A stretch of DNA of 64,000 bases from NCBI GenBank assembly GCA_011523385.1, contig WTGX01000023.1, forward strand, positions 58,078 through 122,077. Reading direction: 5' to 3'. The translations under genes and the position numbers were made by a program. Below, one piece after another: positions 28,035-37,320 of the stretch. Position 1 is the stretch's first letter, and every line of letters begins with the position of its first letter. The stretch comes from Nitrospira sp. (GTDB taxonomy: Bacteria; Nitrospirota; Nitrospiria; Nitrospirales; UBA8639). The notes beneath the pieces were generated by a model. That model saw only the letters and a list, made by a program, of their open reading frames with translations, did no database searches and was not told the origin of the DNA.

Positions 28035-28871
28035 ATGCTTGAAAACTCCCCCTCACATTCGGATTCCTTGGAGAATCCTCCCGGTCTCAACGATCCTCCT
28101 CCGAATCCCGAGGGCGGCAAGACCCTCATTGTGGATCACGCCGATGCCTCCTGTTATCCCCGGCCGAGCGCAGCCCTCAAGGATGCCCGGCCGGACGACC
28201 AGATTTTTGTTCGTCCGGGGATCTATGAAGACCGTTTATTCGGTACGCAACAGCCCATTCAATTGATCGGCGCCGGACGTGACCGCGTCCAAATCTTCAA
28301 CCGCCGGAGCGGGCCCTTGTATCTGCAACAGGTTCCCGGCGGACGTATTTCCGGCATGACGTTCCGTTACGTCGGCAGCGACCAGCATTCCGCGATCAAT
28401 ATCTTTGATTCCACCTGCACCATTACCCAATGCCGGGCCACCGACGGTCTCCTCTCGGGAATTGTGATTTATGGCCCGAATTGCCGACCTTCGCTTATCG
28501 AAAACGAGGTATGCCAAAATCGTGAATCAGGCATTTTCTGTTTCGCCGGGGCACAGCCCTATCTGGCTAAAAACGTCTGTTTTGACAATCACCATTTTGG
28601 CTTGGCGGTCAGGGACGATGAAACTCGACCGGATTTTCTCAAGAACGTCTGCCATCATAATATGCTCAGCGGCATACTCCTGTTTCATGGAGCTCAGGCA
28701 ATGCTCCTGGAAAATGAGTGTTACGACAACTGTCATTGGGGACTCGTCATGACGCCAGACTCCAAATCAACGCCGGAGATGGACCAACTCCTGTCCTGCA
28801 ACACCCTCACTCAAAACCCACGAGGAGCTTGTATTGTCACGGAACAGCCCCTCGGAGAGATTGGGCGTTAG
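28035..28871 (+). CDS. Right-handed beta-helix (parallel beta-helix repeat) protein
   Basis: The ATG at 28035 is preferred because the longer frame runs through a tandem repeat and looks non-coding. The 278-residue product shows successive beta-helix turns with the N-rich/hydrophobic pattern: GGRISGMTFRYVG, SAINIFDSTCTITQCRAT, SGIVIYGPNCRPSLIENEVC, SGIFCFAGAQPYLAKNVCFD, SGILLFHGAQAMLLENECYD. This is the fold of pectate lyases, NosD and carbohydrate esterases. There is no signal peptide, so a cytoplasmic location is suggested. No catalytic site is evident. It is transcribed divergently from the nitrogen operon. Confidence 0.8.
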   Translation: MLENSPSHSDSLENPPGLNDPPPNPEGGKTLIVDHADASCYPRPSAALKDARPDDQIFVRPGIYEDRLFGTQQPIQLIGAGRDRVQIFNRRSGPLYLQQVPGGRISGMTFRYVGSDQHSAINIFDSTCTITQCRATDGLLSGIVIYGPNCRPSLIENEVCQNRESGIFCFAGAQPYLAKNVCFDNHHFGLAVRDDETRPDFLKNVCHHNMLSGILLFHGAQAMLLENECYDNCHWGLVMTPDSKSTPEMDQLLSCNTLTQNPRGACIVTEQPLGEIGR

Positions 28872-29023
28872 CACGATACAAGATCTCCCGGGAGAAACGT
28901 TCCGTACGGAAAACGGTTGAGGCAGGGAATGTCAAATTCAAAACGTGCGGGCGGGACTGACGGCATTAGCGGGAAAGATCCGATCAGGAGCGTTGAAACC
29001 CGTGACGCATCCGGCTACCTTTT

Positions 29024-29245
29024 CTAGGGCGAGAAGACCGTGGGCATGATTCGACCCCACGGGATGCGTTGCCAGATTCGTTCGTGCCCCCAGTACAGAA
29101 CAATTTTCGCCAACGCATCAAAACTGCCGACAATCGCCGCTGCCGCCAACTCACCAGAATACAGATAAACAACGATTGTGGTCACCATGGTAGCCAGGAC
29201 TCTCCAACTGATGCCTTTCACCACGCTTCGAAGATGTGTATCCAT
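29024..29245 (-). CDS. DUF2061 small membrane protein
   Basis: The 73-residue start at MDTHLRSVVKGISWRV is chosen because AAGGAG sits five bases before this ATG. Two hydrophobic segments (LATMVTTIVVYLYSG and AAAAIVGSFDALAKIVLYW) and HERIWQRIPWG match DUF2061, a small inner-membrane family of unknown function often found near sulfur-assimilation genes. It lies nine bases after the Rrf2-type regulator and is probably co-transcribed with it. Confidence 0.8.
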   Translation of the reverse strand: MDTHLRSVVKGISWRVLATMVTTIVVYLYSGELAAAAIVGSFDALAKIVLYWGHERIWQRIPWGRIMPTVFSP

Positions 29246-29254
29246 AACCACTCC

Positions 29255-29743
29255 TTATTGAGTCCTGCTCCAGGCGTTATTTCCTCGATGTTGGGGAGAT
29301 TTTCCGACTCGACGATTCCGGCCTCGTTCGGAAAATGCTCTCAACGTATATCCGTCCAAGACGCCGGCGATGGCGTTTCTGACGTCAAACATGACGTTCT
29401 GTATCGGACAGTCACGGGCCTCGGAATACGGACAGTCCTGACAGGTTTGATAGGCCGTCTGGCTTACGCAGGGGATGGGAGCCAAGGGACCGTCTAAAAT
29501 ACGAATCACCTGCCCAACCAACACGTCTTCCGGCGGTTTAATCAACCGGTAGCCACCCTGCACACCGGGACGACTCCCCAAGATTCCGGCCCGTTTCAAT
29601 TCCAACAGAATGGTTTCCAGGAACCCCACAGGAATGTGTTGGGCTTCGGCAATGTCGGATCGTCGCAACGCAACCTGATCATACGCCTTGGTCAATTCAA
29701 GCAAGGCTCGCAATCCGTATTCGCTTTTTCTGGACAGCCTCAT
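29255..29743 (-). CDS. Rrf2-family transcriptional regulator
   Basis: The 162-residue protein begins MRLSRKSEYGLRALLEL and has the winged helix (IAEAQHIPVGFLETILLELKRAGIL..., GGYRL) typical of Rrf2 proteins. Four cysteines lie in PCVSQTAYQTCQDCPYSEARDCP, more than the three of IscR, so an Fe-S cluster or redox switch is possible. The family includes IscR, NsrR and CymR. The downstream DUF2061 gene is the obvious partner. A short AT-rich tract upstream (29744-29800) is probably its promoter. Confidence 0.88.
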   Translation of the reverse strand: MRLSRKSEYGLRALLELTKAYDQVALRRSDIAEAQHIPVGFLETILLELKRAGILGSRPGVQGGYRLIKPPEDVLVGQVIRILDGPLAPIPCVSQTAYQTCQDCPYSEARDCPIQNVMFDVRNAIAGVLDGYTLRAFSERGRNRRVGKSPQHRGNNAWSRTQ

Positions 29744-29853
29744 ATTCTTAATATTGTTTAGAAAAATTATTAAGAATTATCGTAAAAAAACTTCTTCCTT
29801 TTTTTCTCGTCTGCCGTTGGACCGGCGACACGACGGGTCCCGCAAACCAAGAT

Positions 29854-29929
29854 TGGTGGAGGGCAGGGGACTTGAACCCCCGACCCCAACGTTGCGAACG
29901 TTGTGCTCTCCCAACTGAGCTAGCCCCCC
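29854..29929 (-). tRNA. tRNA-Ala (anticodon CGC)
   Basis: The minus strand folds into a full cloverleaf: acceptor GGGGGGC/GCCCTCC with the G3-U70 pair diagnostic of alanine, D arm TAGCTCAGTTGGGAGAGC, anticodon stem CAACG/CGTTG around TTCGCAA (anticodon CGC, codon GCG) and TPsiC loop GGTTCAAGTCC. The 3' CCA is encoded. Confidence 0.96.
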
Positions 29930-29972
29930 ACGGCTCGCACTCTACCAAAAGGGCCGGCGCCCTGCAATCAAA

Positions 29973-30599
29973 TCAGGTATCACGTATATGGACGGTCCGA
30001 CCTTCCACCTTCAGCCGGCCCTCCGCAAATAACTGGATGGCCCTGGGTAAAAGCCCATGTTCTTCCTTCAGGATTCGTTCGGATAAGACACCCGCGGTAT
30101 CACCTTCTTCTACCGGTACGGCTCGTTGCAGGATGATGGGACCCGTATCCATGCCTTCGGTTACAAAATGAACCGTGCAGCCGGCGACTTTCACCCCATG
30201 GTCCAGTGCCTGTCGTTGAGCATGCAAGCCGGGGAAACTCGGAAGCAGTGAAGGATGAATGTTCATTATGCGCGATTCATACGAATCGATGAGCACCGAC
30301 GTAACAATTTTCATGTATCCCGCCAAGATCACCAATTGGACTTGGTGATGCTGCAACGTCTCCAGCAATCTTTGGTCATACGTTTGCCGGGGATCCGACG
30401 TGCTCGCCACTGATTTTGGATCGAGAAATACGGTTGTGAGTCCGTGACGTTCTGCGCGCTCCAGTGCCGGCACTCCTTGTTTATTGCTGACCACGACCGC
30501 AATTTCAGCTTTGAGGGCACCGGCTTCAATCTCATCGATAATGGCTTGCAGATTGGACCCCCTGCCTGAAACAAGAACGCCGAGCCTGAGCACGTTCAT
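29973..30599 (-). CDS. purN: Phosphoribosylglycinamide formyltransferase (GART)
   Basis: The start at MNVLRLGVLVSGRGSNLQAI gives 208 residues, the normal PurN length. Signatures include the N-terminal SGRGSNLQA (phosphate loop), LAGYMKI, NIHPSLLPSFPG with the catalytic Asn/His, and GCTVHFVTEGMDTGP with the catalytic Asp. It transfers a formyl group from 10-formyl-THF in step three of purine synthesis. It follows rlmD by 72 bp with a hairpin repeat in the gap. Confidence 0.95.
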   Translation of the reverse strand: MNVLRLGVLVSGRGSNLQAIIDEIEAGALKAEIAVVVSNKQGVPALERAERHGLTTVFLDPKSVASTSDPRQTYDQRLLETLQHHQVQLVILAGYMKIVTSVLIDSYESRIMNIHPSLLPSFPGLHAQRQALDHGVKVAGCTVHFVTEGMDTGPIILQRAVPVEEGDTAGVLSERILKEEHGLLPRAIQLFAEGRLKVEGRTVHIRDT

Positions 30600-30631
30600 T
30601 GCGTCCTCCCATCCATCTCTACCTCCCCTCA

Positions 30632-30652
30632 CCCCTCCTTACAAAGGAGGGG
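30632..30652. repeat. Hairpin repeat CCCCTCCTT-ACA-AAGGAGGGG
   Basis: A perfect 9-bp stem (30632-30640 with 30644-30652) and 3-nt loop ACA lies between rlmD and purN. The same design is found inside the amidase gene at 46.4 kb and, in a looser form, at 325-373. No T-run follows on either strand. Confidence 0.8.
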
Positions 30653-30671
30653 AAGGATATGGAAACCGAAA

Positions 30672-31982
30672 CTATACACGAACAAGTTCTACCAGGGTTT
30701 CGATCTGCGCGGTCTGCGGGAACATGTCAAACATTCGCACTCGCCGGACCCGATATTGGATCGCGCACAGCCGGTTAAGATCTCGAGCCAAGGAAGAAGG
30801 GTTACACGAAAGATACAGCATGCGGGGCACCTTGATACGATTGAGAGACTCGGTACATCGTCGGCTCAGCCCCGCGCGAGGCGGGTCCATCACGATCACG
30901 TCGTATTCGTCCGTGGCCACCGTCTCCAAGAAGTCTTCGACTTTTGCCGCACGGATACGGTAACGACCGACGTGGTTGTCAGAGGCTGATCGTTTCGCGT
31001 CAGCCACAGCATAAGGATTTTCCTCGACTCCCGTGACCATCGCTCCGTTTTTCGCCAACCCCAATCCGATGCAACCAACCCCGGCATGGAGTTCAAGTAC
31101 GCGAATGTGTCCATCCTCCACATTTAGCCAATCGTTTACAGTTTCGAAGATCTTCGAATAGACTGCCCAATTCGCCTGCATGAAGGAACGATCGCTGATT
31201 CGAAAAACCAGATCCTGGAAGCGTTCAAACAGATGAGGTACTCCTCTGACGACTCGCCGCACCTGTCTTCTTTCAGACGCCGTCATGGAAGAGGAGGTCA
31301 GGACGCACCCAACCACGGAAGAAACATCTTCAAACAAGGCCAAGAGGTTGCGTGCCTGGCGCCGGGTCGCACGGGGGACCGTGCAGAGGATCAGGTGTGT
31401 CCCGAACGCGTCCGAGGATCGAATTTCCACGTGCGAGAGAAAAGCAGGAAGCCTGCGCAGGCGGGCCAACCGTCCTGCGATGCCCTTGATCACCTCTTCC
31501 ATGGACTTCGCAACCAACAGGCAACCCTCCCCTTTGACCGGGATGTGCGAACGTTCACGGACGAATCCCAGGTGAAACGCCCCCTGCTGTTGAAACACTC
31601 TGAAGCGAACCCTTCGCCGGTATTGGTAAGGCAACGAAGAAGGAACGGGATCCAGGAAAACGGCCTGTTTGATCCGGCCTATACGCGAAAACGCCTCTTT
31701 CAACATGTCCTGTTTATACTCTAATTGTGCCTCGTAACGAACATGTTGAAATTGGCAGCCCCCACAGTCTTCGTAGACGGTACATGGCGCTTCAACGCGA
31801 TGGGGTGACGTTTCCTGAACCTCTTTGAGGATTGCGAACTGGTAATCGGAATGCCGTTCGCCGGGGGCAGCCGTGACCACTTCCCCGGGCAATCCGCCCC
31901 GGACGAACGTTACCAGGGAATCTGATCGAGAGAGACCCCAGCCGCCGGCAACCATACGTTCAATGGTGAAAGTCCGCGGCAT
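30672..31982 (-). CDS. 23S rRNA (uracil-5-)-methyltransferase, RlmD/RumA type
   Basis: The 436-residue protein begins with a TRAM-like RNA-binding domain (residues ~1-60) and then the Fe-S motif CTVYEDCGGCQFQH. The C-terminal half is a SAM methyltransferase: ELHAGVGCIGLGLAKNG, VIVMDPPRAGLSRR and LYLSCNPSSLARDL with the catalytic Cys, ending in DMFPQTAQIETLVEL. It makes 5-methyluridine in rRNA or tRNA; RlmD, RlmC and TrmA cannot be told apart here. Its ATG overlaps the stop of ntrX by one base (TGATG). Confidence 0.9.
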   Translation of the reverse strand: MPRTFTIERMVAGGWGLSRSDSLVTFVRGGLPGEVVTAAPGERHSDYQFAILKEVQETSPHRVEAPCTVYEDCGGCQFQHVRYEAQLEYKQDMLKEAFSRIGRIKQAVFLDPVPSSLPYQYRRRVRFRVFQQQGAFHLGFVRERSHIPVKGEGCLLVAKSMEEVIKGIAGRLARLRRLPAFLSHVEIRSSDAFGTHLILCTVPRATRRQARNLLALFEDVSSVVGCVLTSSSMTASERRQVRRVVRGVPHLFERFQDLVFRISDRSFMQANWAVYSKIFETVNDWLNVEDGHIRVLELHAGVGCIGLGLAKNGAMVTGVEENPYAVADAKRSASDNHVGRYRIRAAKVEDFLETVATDEYDVIVMDPPRAGLSRRCTESLNRIKVPRMLYLSCNPSSLARDLNRLCAIQYRVRRVRMFDMFPQTAQIETLVELVRV

Positions 31983-33343
31983 CAGTGTTCCGAACGAAGT
32001 TCCACGCTCAACAGTTTAATTTTCCGATGCAGGTGACTTCGTTCGATTTTCAGATCGTCTGCAGTCTTTGAGACATTCCAATTGTTTTCGCGCAAACGAA
32101 CGGCAATATACTCACGTTCAAACGCGTTCCGGGCTTCCCGCAGGGAATCGTAGGCGTCCATGGGATTGACCCGGTGGAATCCTCTCGGCATAAACGGCAA
32201 GACGTCGTCCATCTCAATGGTGTTTTTCGGGACCATAATCATCAAACGCTCGACTTGATTGCGTAGTTCCCGGATATTGCCCGGCCAATCATGACGTACC
32301 AGGACGTCCAACGCCTCTGAAGTGATGTCTTTCAACTTCACTCCTTGTTCTTCTGCGTGAATCTTCAAAAAGTGGCGAGTGAGAGCCGAAATATCTTCGC
32401 GTCGTGCACGAAGCGGCGGGATTTCTATCGGCAGCACGTTTAACCGGTAAAACAGGTCTTCGCGAAAGTTTCCCTTTTCGATTTCCTGCTGAAAATCCTT
32501 ATTGGAAGCCGCGAGCACGCGAACGTTGACCTTAATCAATTTTCCGCCTCCGACCCGGGTAAACTGCTGCTCCTCCAGGACGCGGAGTACTTTGGCTTGG
32601 GTCGCCAGGCTCATATCGCCGATTTCATCGAGGAATAGGGTGCCGCCGTTGGCAAAGTCGAATTTTCCGCGTTTTTGATCAACGGCTCCCGTAAATGCGC
32701 CGCGTTCATGTCCGAACAGTTCCGTTTCAATCAACGTCTCGGGAATGGCCGCACAATTGACTTCGACAAACGGACGATTATGGCGGGGGCTTTGCAGGTG
32801 AATGGCTCTTGCCACCAATTCCTTCCCCGTGCCGTTTTCCCCGGAAATCAGCACGCGACTGTGAGTTGGCGCCGCAGCCGCGATTTGTTGCCGAAGCTTT
32901 TCCATCACAGTAGAGGCCCCAACGAGTTTTGAATGCCGCTCAACCTTGACACGAAGGTTGATATTTTCTTCTTCCAGCTTGCGTTGGTTTAAGGCGTTCC
33001 GGACCAGAATCGTGACTTTTTCAAGGTCCAAAGGCTTTTCCAGGTAGTCATAGGCACCCAGCTTCGTCGCTTTCACTGCAGTTTCGACGGAACCGTGACC
33101 GGACATCATAATAACCATCATGTTGGGAAAGAGTTCGCGCACGCGCGTCAAGACTTCCAACCCGTCCAGTTCCGGCATCCAAATATCCAGAATCACAACG
33201 TCCGGCGGCTCCATTTGAATGACTTTCATGGCATCTTCACCATTTTTCGCGAGCGTCACCTGATACCCCTCGTCTTCCAAAATGCTACTCAGGGTATTCA
33301 AGATGGACGGCTCATCATCGACGACGCAGATGGTACCGGACAT
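31982..33343 (-). CDS. ntrX: Sigma-54-dependent response regulator (NtrX/NtrC family)
   Basis: The 453-residue protein has three domains: an N-terminal receiver with VVDDEPSIL and phospho-acceptor Asp53 in VILDIWMPELDG; an AAA+ domain with GENGTGKE, the sigma-54 contact GAFTGA and GGTLFLDEIGDM; and a Fis-type HTH (NVSKTADDLKIERSHLHRKI). It activates transcription from sigma-54 promoters. The adjacent NtrY-type sensor kinase, 105 bp upstream, makes it NtrX instead of NtrC. The gene is coupled to rlmD. Confidence 0.92.
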   Translation of the reverse strand: MSGTICVVDDEPSILNTLSSILEDEGYQVTLAKNGEDAMKVIQMEPPDVVILDIWMPELDGLEVLTRVRELFPNMMVIMMSGHGSVETAVKATKLGAYDYLEKPLDLEKVTILVRNALNQRKLEEENINLRVKVERHSKLVGASTVMEKLRQQIAAAAPTHSRVLISGENGTGKELVARAIHLQSPRHNRPFVEVNCAAIPETLIETELFGHERGAFTGAVDQKRGKFDFANGGTLFLDEIGDMSLATQAKVLRVLEEQQFTRVGGGKLIKVNVRVLAASNKDFQQEIEKGNFREDLFYRLNVLPIEIPPLRARREDISALTRHFLKIHAEEQGVKLKDITSEALDVLVRHDWPGNIRELRNQVERLMIMVPKNTIEMDDVLPFMPRGFHRVNPMDAYDSLREARNAFEREYIAVRLRENNWNVSKTADDLKIERSHLHRKIKLLSVELRSEH

Positions 33344-33447
33344 GCTTATTCCTCCAAGTCATGTGAGATCAAAAACTTAAGGACAACAGATTATATGAAC
33401 GAATATGCCGAATGAGGTTTTGCGGTGCCATGCACCCTCTCCAGCCG

Positions 33448-35745
33448 TCAGGCGACTGGAAGTTCGATCATAAACGAGGCCCCATGAGGAAAACGATTGG
33501 AGGCTTGGATCGTTCCGTTGTGATCCGTCACGATTCGATGAACAATCGCCAGCCCAAGTCCGGTTCCCGTTCGCTTTCGCGAAAAATACGGAATAAACAA
33601 TTTCCCATGATCTTCCTGAGGAATGCCCGGCCCTTCGTCGGCCACCGTAATACAAACCTGATGGTTCTTCCAATCCATCTTCGTTGCAACCCAAATTCGC
33701 CCCTTATGCTTCATGGCCTGGACGGCGTTATCAAACAAATTCACAAAGACGCGGCGCACCTGTTCCCGGTCGACGTTGACATCCGGCACCGAAAAGTCGA
33801 AGTCCTGAATAAATTCGACGTCATGGTGGCCTCCACGATATAACGCACTCACCTTTTCAATGATATCATGCAACGATTCTTTGGACATATGCGGAGCCGG
33901 CAACCTGGCAAACTTGGAAAATGCATCCACCATGCGCTTCAAACTGCCGACTTCGTTCACAATCACGTTCGTTGATTCGTCGAAGATGGCCTTGAAATCA
34001 GCCGACCGTTCAAAATATTTTTTTCGCAACCGCTGCGCCGCCAATTGAATGGGCGTCAGGGGATTTTTGATCTCGTGCGCGACGCGTTGCGCCACTTCCT
34101 GCCACGCTGCGGTTTTTTGTGCCTTGATCAATTCGGTCCGATCTTCGAAGACAAAGACAAACCCCAAATTTTGGCCTGCCTCGTTTTTCATACGGGAAAG
34201 ATTCAATCCCATTGTGAGGAGTTTTCCTTGCACCTCCATTTGCCCTTCCAGAGTGAGCGTATCCCGCGCGTCGAGTAAGATCTTGTCATAGACTTCCTGA
34301 AACAACGTGAATTGATGCGATTTGCACACGTCGAATACCGAATGTCCGCGAACGGCCTCTGCCTCCACCCCTAAAATTCGTTCAGCCGAATGGTTGAACG
34401 TGGTAATCGTATCGCGGGTATCAATGGACATCACGCCTGACGCAATCGTATCCACCACGGCTTCCGTATAGGCCCGGCGACGGTCGACTTCGACGTTTGA
34501 TTCTATGAGAGACTGATTGGCCTCTTCCAGTTTGACTTTGCCGTTAGACAGGTCTTCGGTCATTCGATTAAACGAATCGATCAACGTCCCGATTTCATCG
34601 GTGGCATTGACTTGAATTCTCACGTTGAGATCACCTCGGGCAACGGCTTCGGTCCCTTCGGCCAATTTTTGAATCGGCACAGTGATGCTTCGCGCCACAT
34701 AAAACCCAAACCACGTGGCGCTGAACAGCAACAAGACCGTGACGACAGCGACGAACAGATACGCTCCGGCCTTAATGGGATTTTCCAACGCCTTCATTTG
34801 CCGGTAGTCCGTATATTGTTTGGCAATCCCTTGCATCTTCGCCAGAATCGATTCCGAGACGTAGGTGTTGACCACCACCACTCCATCAATTCCTTCGGGT
34901 TGGGTATTGGAGGCGACCGGCACCGCCGCACGGATCAGCCGTCCGGCTTGGGCGACTTGTACCGACGTAACTTCGTCTTGCGAATCCAAAGCTCGACGAA
35001 CGAGTTGTCCCACCGGCAACCGGAACGTCCTGTCGGTTATCTCCGGGGCAGTCATGCGAACGAGCATTTCCAATTTCGACGAGAAGACTTCCACGCCCGT
35101 GACGTTGAATTCCTCACGCTTCCGAGCCACGGCCGCGGTTAATAATTCTCGATAGTCCGGTCGCAAAAAATCTTCGCGATAAATTTCCCTGCTGATGGCT
35201 CTGGCGCTCTGCACAGCCAATGCCATATGTCCCTCATGGTACATTCTGGATAATTCTTCGGAATCCTTCAGAACTACTTCGATCTGGTTATTGAACCAGA
35301 CTTTCATCACCTCGTTGATCACCCCACTGGCCATCACCGCCAACAACAAGGTGGGGACCAATGAAAAACCAATGAATGCGGCAATTAGTTTTGTGCGAAA
35401 CCCCGACCCCCACAACCGGCGCCGTCGCTCGAAATAGGCCTTGATCAAATTACGAGAGAGGAGAAGGGTCAGGACAACCAATCCGACGACGTCCAGATAG
35501 ATGAGGAACATAACCAAGGCATAACTGGGGCTGGGCAGAAGCGAATCGGCTGACCTTCCTCCGAATCCACCGTACTGTGCGTAATACATCGTCAGGAGCA
35601 AACACGGAACGAGGAGAAACAGGACGATCCAGACCGGTTTCAAATGAAGCCGGCGGGCTTGGGTGGTCGGCTCATCATCGAGGATAAGCCGTTTATTCAA
35701 TTTCGGGGAAGGAAACAAACGTGGTGGCAATTTAGAAGTCGCCAT
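33448..35745 (-). CDS. ntrY: NtrY-type sensor histidine kinase
   Basis: The 765-residue protein has N-terminal transmembrane spans (VWIVLFLLVPCLLL; residues ~90-160 with two more), a large extracytoplasmic region, another span (AYLFVAVVTVLLLFSATWFGF), HAMP, a PAS domain and the kinase core. AHEIKNPLTPIQLAAQRLR is the NtrY-type H-box; VNLFDNAVQAM, VADEGPGIPQEDHGKLF and GTGLGLAIVHRIV are the N, G1 and G2 boxes. It pairs with the downstream response regulator in nitrogen or envelope-redox signalling. Confidence 0.93.
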   Translation of the reverse strand: MATSKLPPRLFPSPKLNKRLILDDEPTTQARRLHLKPVWIVLFLLVPCLLLTMYYAQYGGFGGRSADSLLPSPSYALVMFLIYLDVVGLVVLTLLLSRNLIKAYFERRRRLWGSGFRTKLIAAFIGFSLVPTLLLAVMASGVINEVMKVWFNNQIEVVLKDSEELSRMYHEGHMALAVQSARAISREIYREDFLRPDYRELLTAAVARKREEFNVTGVEVFSSKLEMLVRMTAPEITDRTFRLPVGQLVRRALDSQDEVTSVQVAQAGRLIRAAVPVASNTQPEGIDGVVVVNTYVSESILAKMQGIAKQYTDYRQMKALENPIKAGAYLFVAVVTVLLLFSATWFGFYVARSITVPIQKLAEGTEAVARGDLNVRIQVNATDEIGTLIDSFNRMTEDLSNGKVKLEEANQSLIESNVEVDRRRAYTEAVVDTIASGVMSIDTRDTITTFNHSAERILGVEAEAVRGHSVFDVCKSHQFTLFQEVYDKILLDARDTLTLEGQMEVQGKLLTMGLNLSRMKNEAGQNLGFVFVFEDRTELIKAQKTAAWQEVAQRVAHEIKNPLTPIQLAAQRLRKKYFERSADFKAIFDESTNVIVNEVGSLKRMVDAFSKFARLPAPHMSKESLHDIIEKVSALYRGGHHDVEFIQDFDFSVPDVNVDREQVRRVFVNLFDNAVQAMKHKGRIWVATKMDWKNHQVCITVADEGPGIPQEDHGKLFIPYFSRKRTGTGLGLAIVHRIVTDHNGTIQASNRFPHGASFMIELPVA

Positions 35746-35913
35746 AACGTCACCGGAAGGCTACCTCGCAACAATGAAGGTACACGTTGTGCATTCACGA
35801 ACGGAGGCAAACGGGGCCCTGTTTCTCATTGCCAATAGGAATCCCACGGATTGAATGGGCACGGCAATGCCCAAGTGTACGGGAAAGGAAAGGCTGGAAC
35901 AACGGAAATTCGA

Positions 35914-36306
35914 TTAAGGGGGTCCCGAAGCCAACTCAACGTACTTCATCTGTAACGTGTACAACATGTCATGAAGCACACTCGTCTCTTCTTCCGTGAG
36001 GTTACTTTTGGTTTTTTCTTCCAGTATGCGAAGAATATCGATGATTTCTTTGGCTTGTGGCAGGTTGACCGGAAGGGCGGGGTTCTCAGGCGACAACTGC
36101 TCACCCATCAACATCAACGCTGACGTGCCTAACGAAAGAATAAACGTCGAAAAGGAGAGCGGCGGCTCTTCGTGGGACGATTTTGAGTGTGATGGGGAAG
36201 GCGCCGTGGCAGCGGAAGAAACCGTGTCTTTAAGGGGCTCCGGTTCTTCTCTCGACTGACCGCGTTTATCGCGGATCACGAACCCTGATTCTTGATTGTC
36301 AGCCAT
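35914..36306 (-). CDS. DUF1844 protein
   Basis: The frame starts MADNQESGFVIRDKRG (ATG at 36304-36306) and gives 130 residues. The N-terminal third is charged and disordered; the C-terminal half holds FILSLGTSALMLMGE, PVNLPQAKEIIDILRILEEKT and LTEEETSVLHDMLYTLQMKYVEL, the DUF1844 signature. The function is unknown. It is divergent from mazG with ~125 bp between the starts. Confidence 0.85.
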   Translation of the reverse strand: MADNQESGFVIRDKRGQSREEPEPLKDTVSSAATAPSPSHSKSSHEEPPLSFSTFILSLGTSALMLMGEQLSPENPALPVNLPQAKEIIDILRILEEKTKSNLTEEETSVLHDMLYTLQMKYVELASGPP

Positions 36307-36432
36307 GCCCCACATCCACCAATATGCAAGAGAAAACTAACACAATCCAAACAACCTCGCAAGATAAGAAGCCGATTGAAGCCGACGAGAAAACCGGCTA
36401 TCTTACTCACTTCACAAATGCGAGGCGGGACA

Positions 36433-37320
36433 ATGGAGAACAAAATGACTCAACCCTTTCACGATCTTGTCGAAGTGGTGGCCAAACTTCGTTCTCCCGA
36501 GGGATGTCCTTGGGATATCAAGCAAACCCACGAATCACTCAAACCGTTTCTATTGGAGGAAGCCTATGAAGTACTTGAGGCTCTCGACACACAAAATCCT
36601 CGGCACCTGTGTGAAGAGCTTGGGGATCTTCTGCTTCAGGTTTTGCTCCATGCCCATATCGAGTCGGAGAAGCAGGCATTCAATATTGAAGACGTCATCA
36701 CGAATTTGACGCACAAACTCATCCGCAGGCATCCTCACGTCTTTTCAACCACGTCCGATGGGGCTCGCAAACTCGACTCCGAACAGGTCGTCACTCAATG
36801 GGAGACGATCAAACGAGGCGAACGTTCGACGGAATCCGACTCGATTTTAGCGGGAATTCCCGCTTCGCTTCCCTCCCTGTTGCGGGCCCATCAGATTCAA
36901 AAGCGAGCGGCACGCGTCGGATTTGACTGGGAGACACCCAAACAGGTATTTGAAAAACTTGACGAAGAATTGGAGGAACTGCAAGCGGTAGTCCCCTGCC
37001 TCCTCAACTCCGGGCCTTCCCTGCAGGAACCGGAAACGAACGCGGCCATTGAACACGAATTGGGGGACGTGTTATTCACCATCGTCAACGTGGCGCGTTT
37101 TTTACGGATCAATCCGGAAGAAGCCCTGCGCAAGGCAAACAACCGGTTCACCGCACGTTTCCGATATATGGAACGTCAAGGAGCTCGAGAGAAAAAACCC
37201 CTTGGAGCAATGACGGCTTTGGAATGGGATACGTTATGGGAAGCCGCCAAAGAGCAGGAAGCAACCGAAGGCCCTCAAACGACCGCCACGCTCGAAACCC
37301 GTGACCATGACCATGAATGA
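36433..37320 (+). CDS. mazG: Nucleoside triphosphate pyrophosphohydrolase MazG
   Basis: The start MENKMTQPFHDLVEVVAKLR is preferred over longer frames that read through the divergent promoter region. The 295-residue protein has two MazG modules: LRSPEGCPWDIKQTHESLK with LLEEAYEVLEAL and CEELGDLLLQVLLHA in the first, and LDEELEELQAVV with IEHELGDVLFTIVNVARFL in the second; EExxE and ExxD residues bind Mg. It hydrolyses NTPs to NMP and PPi, clearing abnormal nucleotides. Confidence 0.93.
   Translation: MENKMTQPFHDLVEVVAKLRSPEGCPWDIKQTHESLKPFLLEEAYEVLEALDTQNPRHLCEELGDLLLQVLLHAHIESEKQAFNIEDVITNLTHKLIRRHPHVFSTTSDGARKLDSEQVVTQWETIKRGERSTESDSILAGIPASLPSLLRAHQIQKRAARVGFDWETPKQVFEKLDEELEELQAVVPCLLNSGPSLQEPETNAAIEHELGDVLFTIVNVARFLRINPEEALRKANNRFTARFRYMERQGAREKKPLGAMTALEWDTLWEAAKEQEATEGPQTTATLETRDHDHE

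Noticed and set aside
29872..30171. 99-codon plus-strand frame starting in tRNA-Ala
   Set aside because: The opening residues (PRPQRCERCALPTELAP) are the usual antisense translation of a tRNA gene.
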